Positions 13,777-14,733 of a stretch of 14,733 nt of DNA are shown here, piece after piece. Origin of the DNA: JAFHCF01 sp048497495. Lineage in GTDB: Bacteria > Pseudomonadota > Alphaproteobacteria > Rhizobiales > Ancalomicrobiaceae. Every line of letters begins with the position of its first letter. Position 1 is the first letter of the stretch. The stretch lies in assembly GCA_048497495.1 (NCBI GenBank), contig JAFHCF010000207.1, forward strand, positions 1 through 14,733. Reading direction: 5' to 3'. The position numbers and the translations under genes are program-made. The notes below the pieces were generated by a model that saw nothing but the letters and a program-made list of their open reading frames with translations, did not search any database and was not told the origin of the DNA.

Positions 13777-14733
13777 CCGCGCTCGCCCTCGCCGACTGGT
13801 TGGCGCCGCGCCGCGCCGAGATGGAAGAACTTCTCCAGCGCATCGTCGACATCGATTCCGGCAGCGGCGACGCCGCCGGGATCGACGCGGTCGGTGACGA
13901 GATGGTCGAGATGCTCGAGGCCGACGGCATCGCCGTCACCCGCTTCGCCGACCAGACCTACGGTGGAGCGATCCGCGCCGAGGTGCCCGGTCGGATCGGC
14001 GGCGCGCCGGTGTTCCTGATGGGCCACCGCGACACGGTGTTTCCCAAGGGGACGGTCGCGGCCCGACCGTTCCGCCGCGACGGCGACACGGCCTTCGGCC
14101 CCGGCGTCGCCGACATGAAGGGCGGCCTGGTGGTCGACGTCTTCGTGCTCAGGGCGTTGAAGGCGGTCGGGGGCTTGGACTTCCCCGTCGTCGGTCTCTT
14201 CACCGCCGACGAGGAGATCGGCTCGCCCTCGGGCCGGGTCGTCATCGAACGCGAGGTCGTGGGGGCGCGTGCGGCGTTCAACGCCGAACCCGGCCGTGCC
14301 TCCGGCAATGTCGTCACCGGCCGCAAGGGCGGCGTGACGCTGCACATCGAGGTGAAGGGGCGGGCGGCGCATTCCGGCGTCAATCACGCCGACGGCCGCA
14401 GCGCCATCGGGGCGCTCGCCGCCAAGATCACGGCGATCCATGCCCTCACCGACTACGCCGCCGGCACGACGACCAACGTCGGCGTGATCCGCGGCGGGCG
14501 CACCCACAACACCGTCGCCGACTTCGCGGAAGCCGAGCTGGACATCCGCTTTCTCGCGGTCGCCGAGATCGACGGCATTCTCGCCCGCATCGAGGCGATC
14601 CTGGCGCGCGAGGACGTGCCCGAAACGGTTGCGACCTATACCCGAGGGCATCTCTTCATGCCGCTCGAAGGCGAACGCTCGGCGGCGCTCTTTTCGCGTT
14701 ACCAGCGGGCCGCGGCGGAGGTCGGCTTCGCCG
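13773..14733 (+). CDS. M20-family metallopeptidase, carboxypeptidase G2-like, cut by window end
   Basis: The first 320 codons are open to the window edge; the family length is about 370-415 aa, so the C-terminus with the last metal histidine is missing. Visible residues are His85 and Asp87 in MGHRDTVFP, bridging Asp114 in GVADMKGG, catalytic Glu147 and Glu148 in TADEEIGSPSG, and Glu172 in NAEPGR. GRAAHSG (lid histidine) and TTTNVGVIRGG.THNTV also match the glutamate carboxypeptidase (CPG2) type. Glu rather than Asp at residue 172 is usual for carboxypeptidase-like members and differs from the preceding gene. The start is the ATG in the ATGA overlap with the upstream M20 gene. It shares little beyond motifs with its neighbour, so it is not a recent duplication. 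It probably removes a C-terminal residue or an acyl group from the imported compound. Confidence 0.9.
   Translation, partial: MTALALADWLAPRRAEMEELLQRIVDIDSGSGDAAGIDAVGDEMVEMLEADGIAVTRFADQTYGGAIRAEVPGRIGGAPVFLMGHRDTVFPKGTVAARPFRRDGDTAFGPGVADMKGGLVVDVFVLRALKAVGGLDFPVVGLFTADEEIGSPSGRVVIEREVVGARAAFNAEPGRASGNVVTGRKGGVTLHIEVKGRAAHSGVNHADGRSAIGALAAKITAIHALTDYAAGTTTNVGVIRGGRTHNTVADFAEAELDIRFLAVAEIDGILARIEAILAREDVPETVATYTRGHLFMPLEGERSAALFSRYQRAAAEVGFA

Overview
This window reads as high-GC proteobacterial chromosome. The high GC content, the TTG/GTG/ATG start mix, the ATGA-coupled genes and the LysR-type regulators suggest an alphaproteobacterium, probably of the Hyphomicrobiales. That placement is inference from composition and gene style, not from a marker gene. 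No rRNA, tRNA, CRISPR array or phage gene was seen.

Layout. (1) 103-567, minus: a small GNAT acetyltransferase. (2) 568-898: a 331-base gap with one 16-bp palindrome. (3) 899-3017: a self-contained accessory cassette, with a LysR-type regulator on the minus strand and, divergent from it, a SnoaL/NTF2-like protein and a short-chain dehydrogenase/reductase (SDR) whose ends overlap. Leucine codon choice in the SDR (CTG far above CTC) is opposite to that of the dapA-like gene (CTC above CTG), which suggests a different origin. (4) 3043-4590: decayed DNA. It holds the C-terminal remnant of a bile-acid/sodium-symporter-like membrane protein with an in-frame TAG, then a dead IS1595-like element on the minus strand. 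Its 331-codon transposase frame is broken by TAG at codon 64 and TGA at codon 318. (5) 4591-14733: a peptide or amide uptake and catabolism locus. A DapA-superfamily aldolase/lyase gene (+) follows a 21-bp perfect palindrome. A LysR-type regulator (-) converges on it. Divergent from that regulator runs one long operon: family-5 solute-binding protein, two permeases, two ATPases and two different M20 metallopeptidases, the last cut by the window end.

How the parts may work together. The binding protein would capture an oligopeptide-like or N-acyl amino-acid-like ligand in the periplasm, and the DppBCDF-type transporter would import it. The two M20 hydrolases would cleave amide bonds in the cytoplasm. 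The LysR regulator at 5866-6810 most likely responds to the substrate or a product and controls the shared 151-bp divergent promoter region. The DapA-like enzyme could process a keto-acid or amino-acid product, but its Schiff-base pocket motif is atypical and its substrate cannot be read from sequence.

The most distinctive points are this transporter, two-peptidase and lyase combination, the operator-like palindrome between the dead IS and the lyase gene, the doubly nonsense-mutated transposase, and several candidate regulatory dyads. I found no clear evidence of an entirely new type of system. The transporter-peptidase-lyase locus is the best candidate for undescribed substrate specificity.
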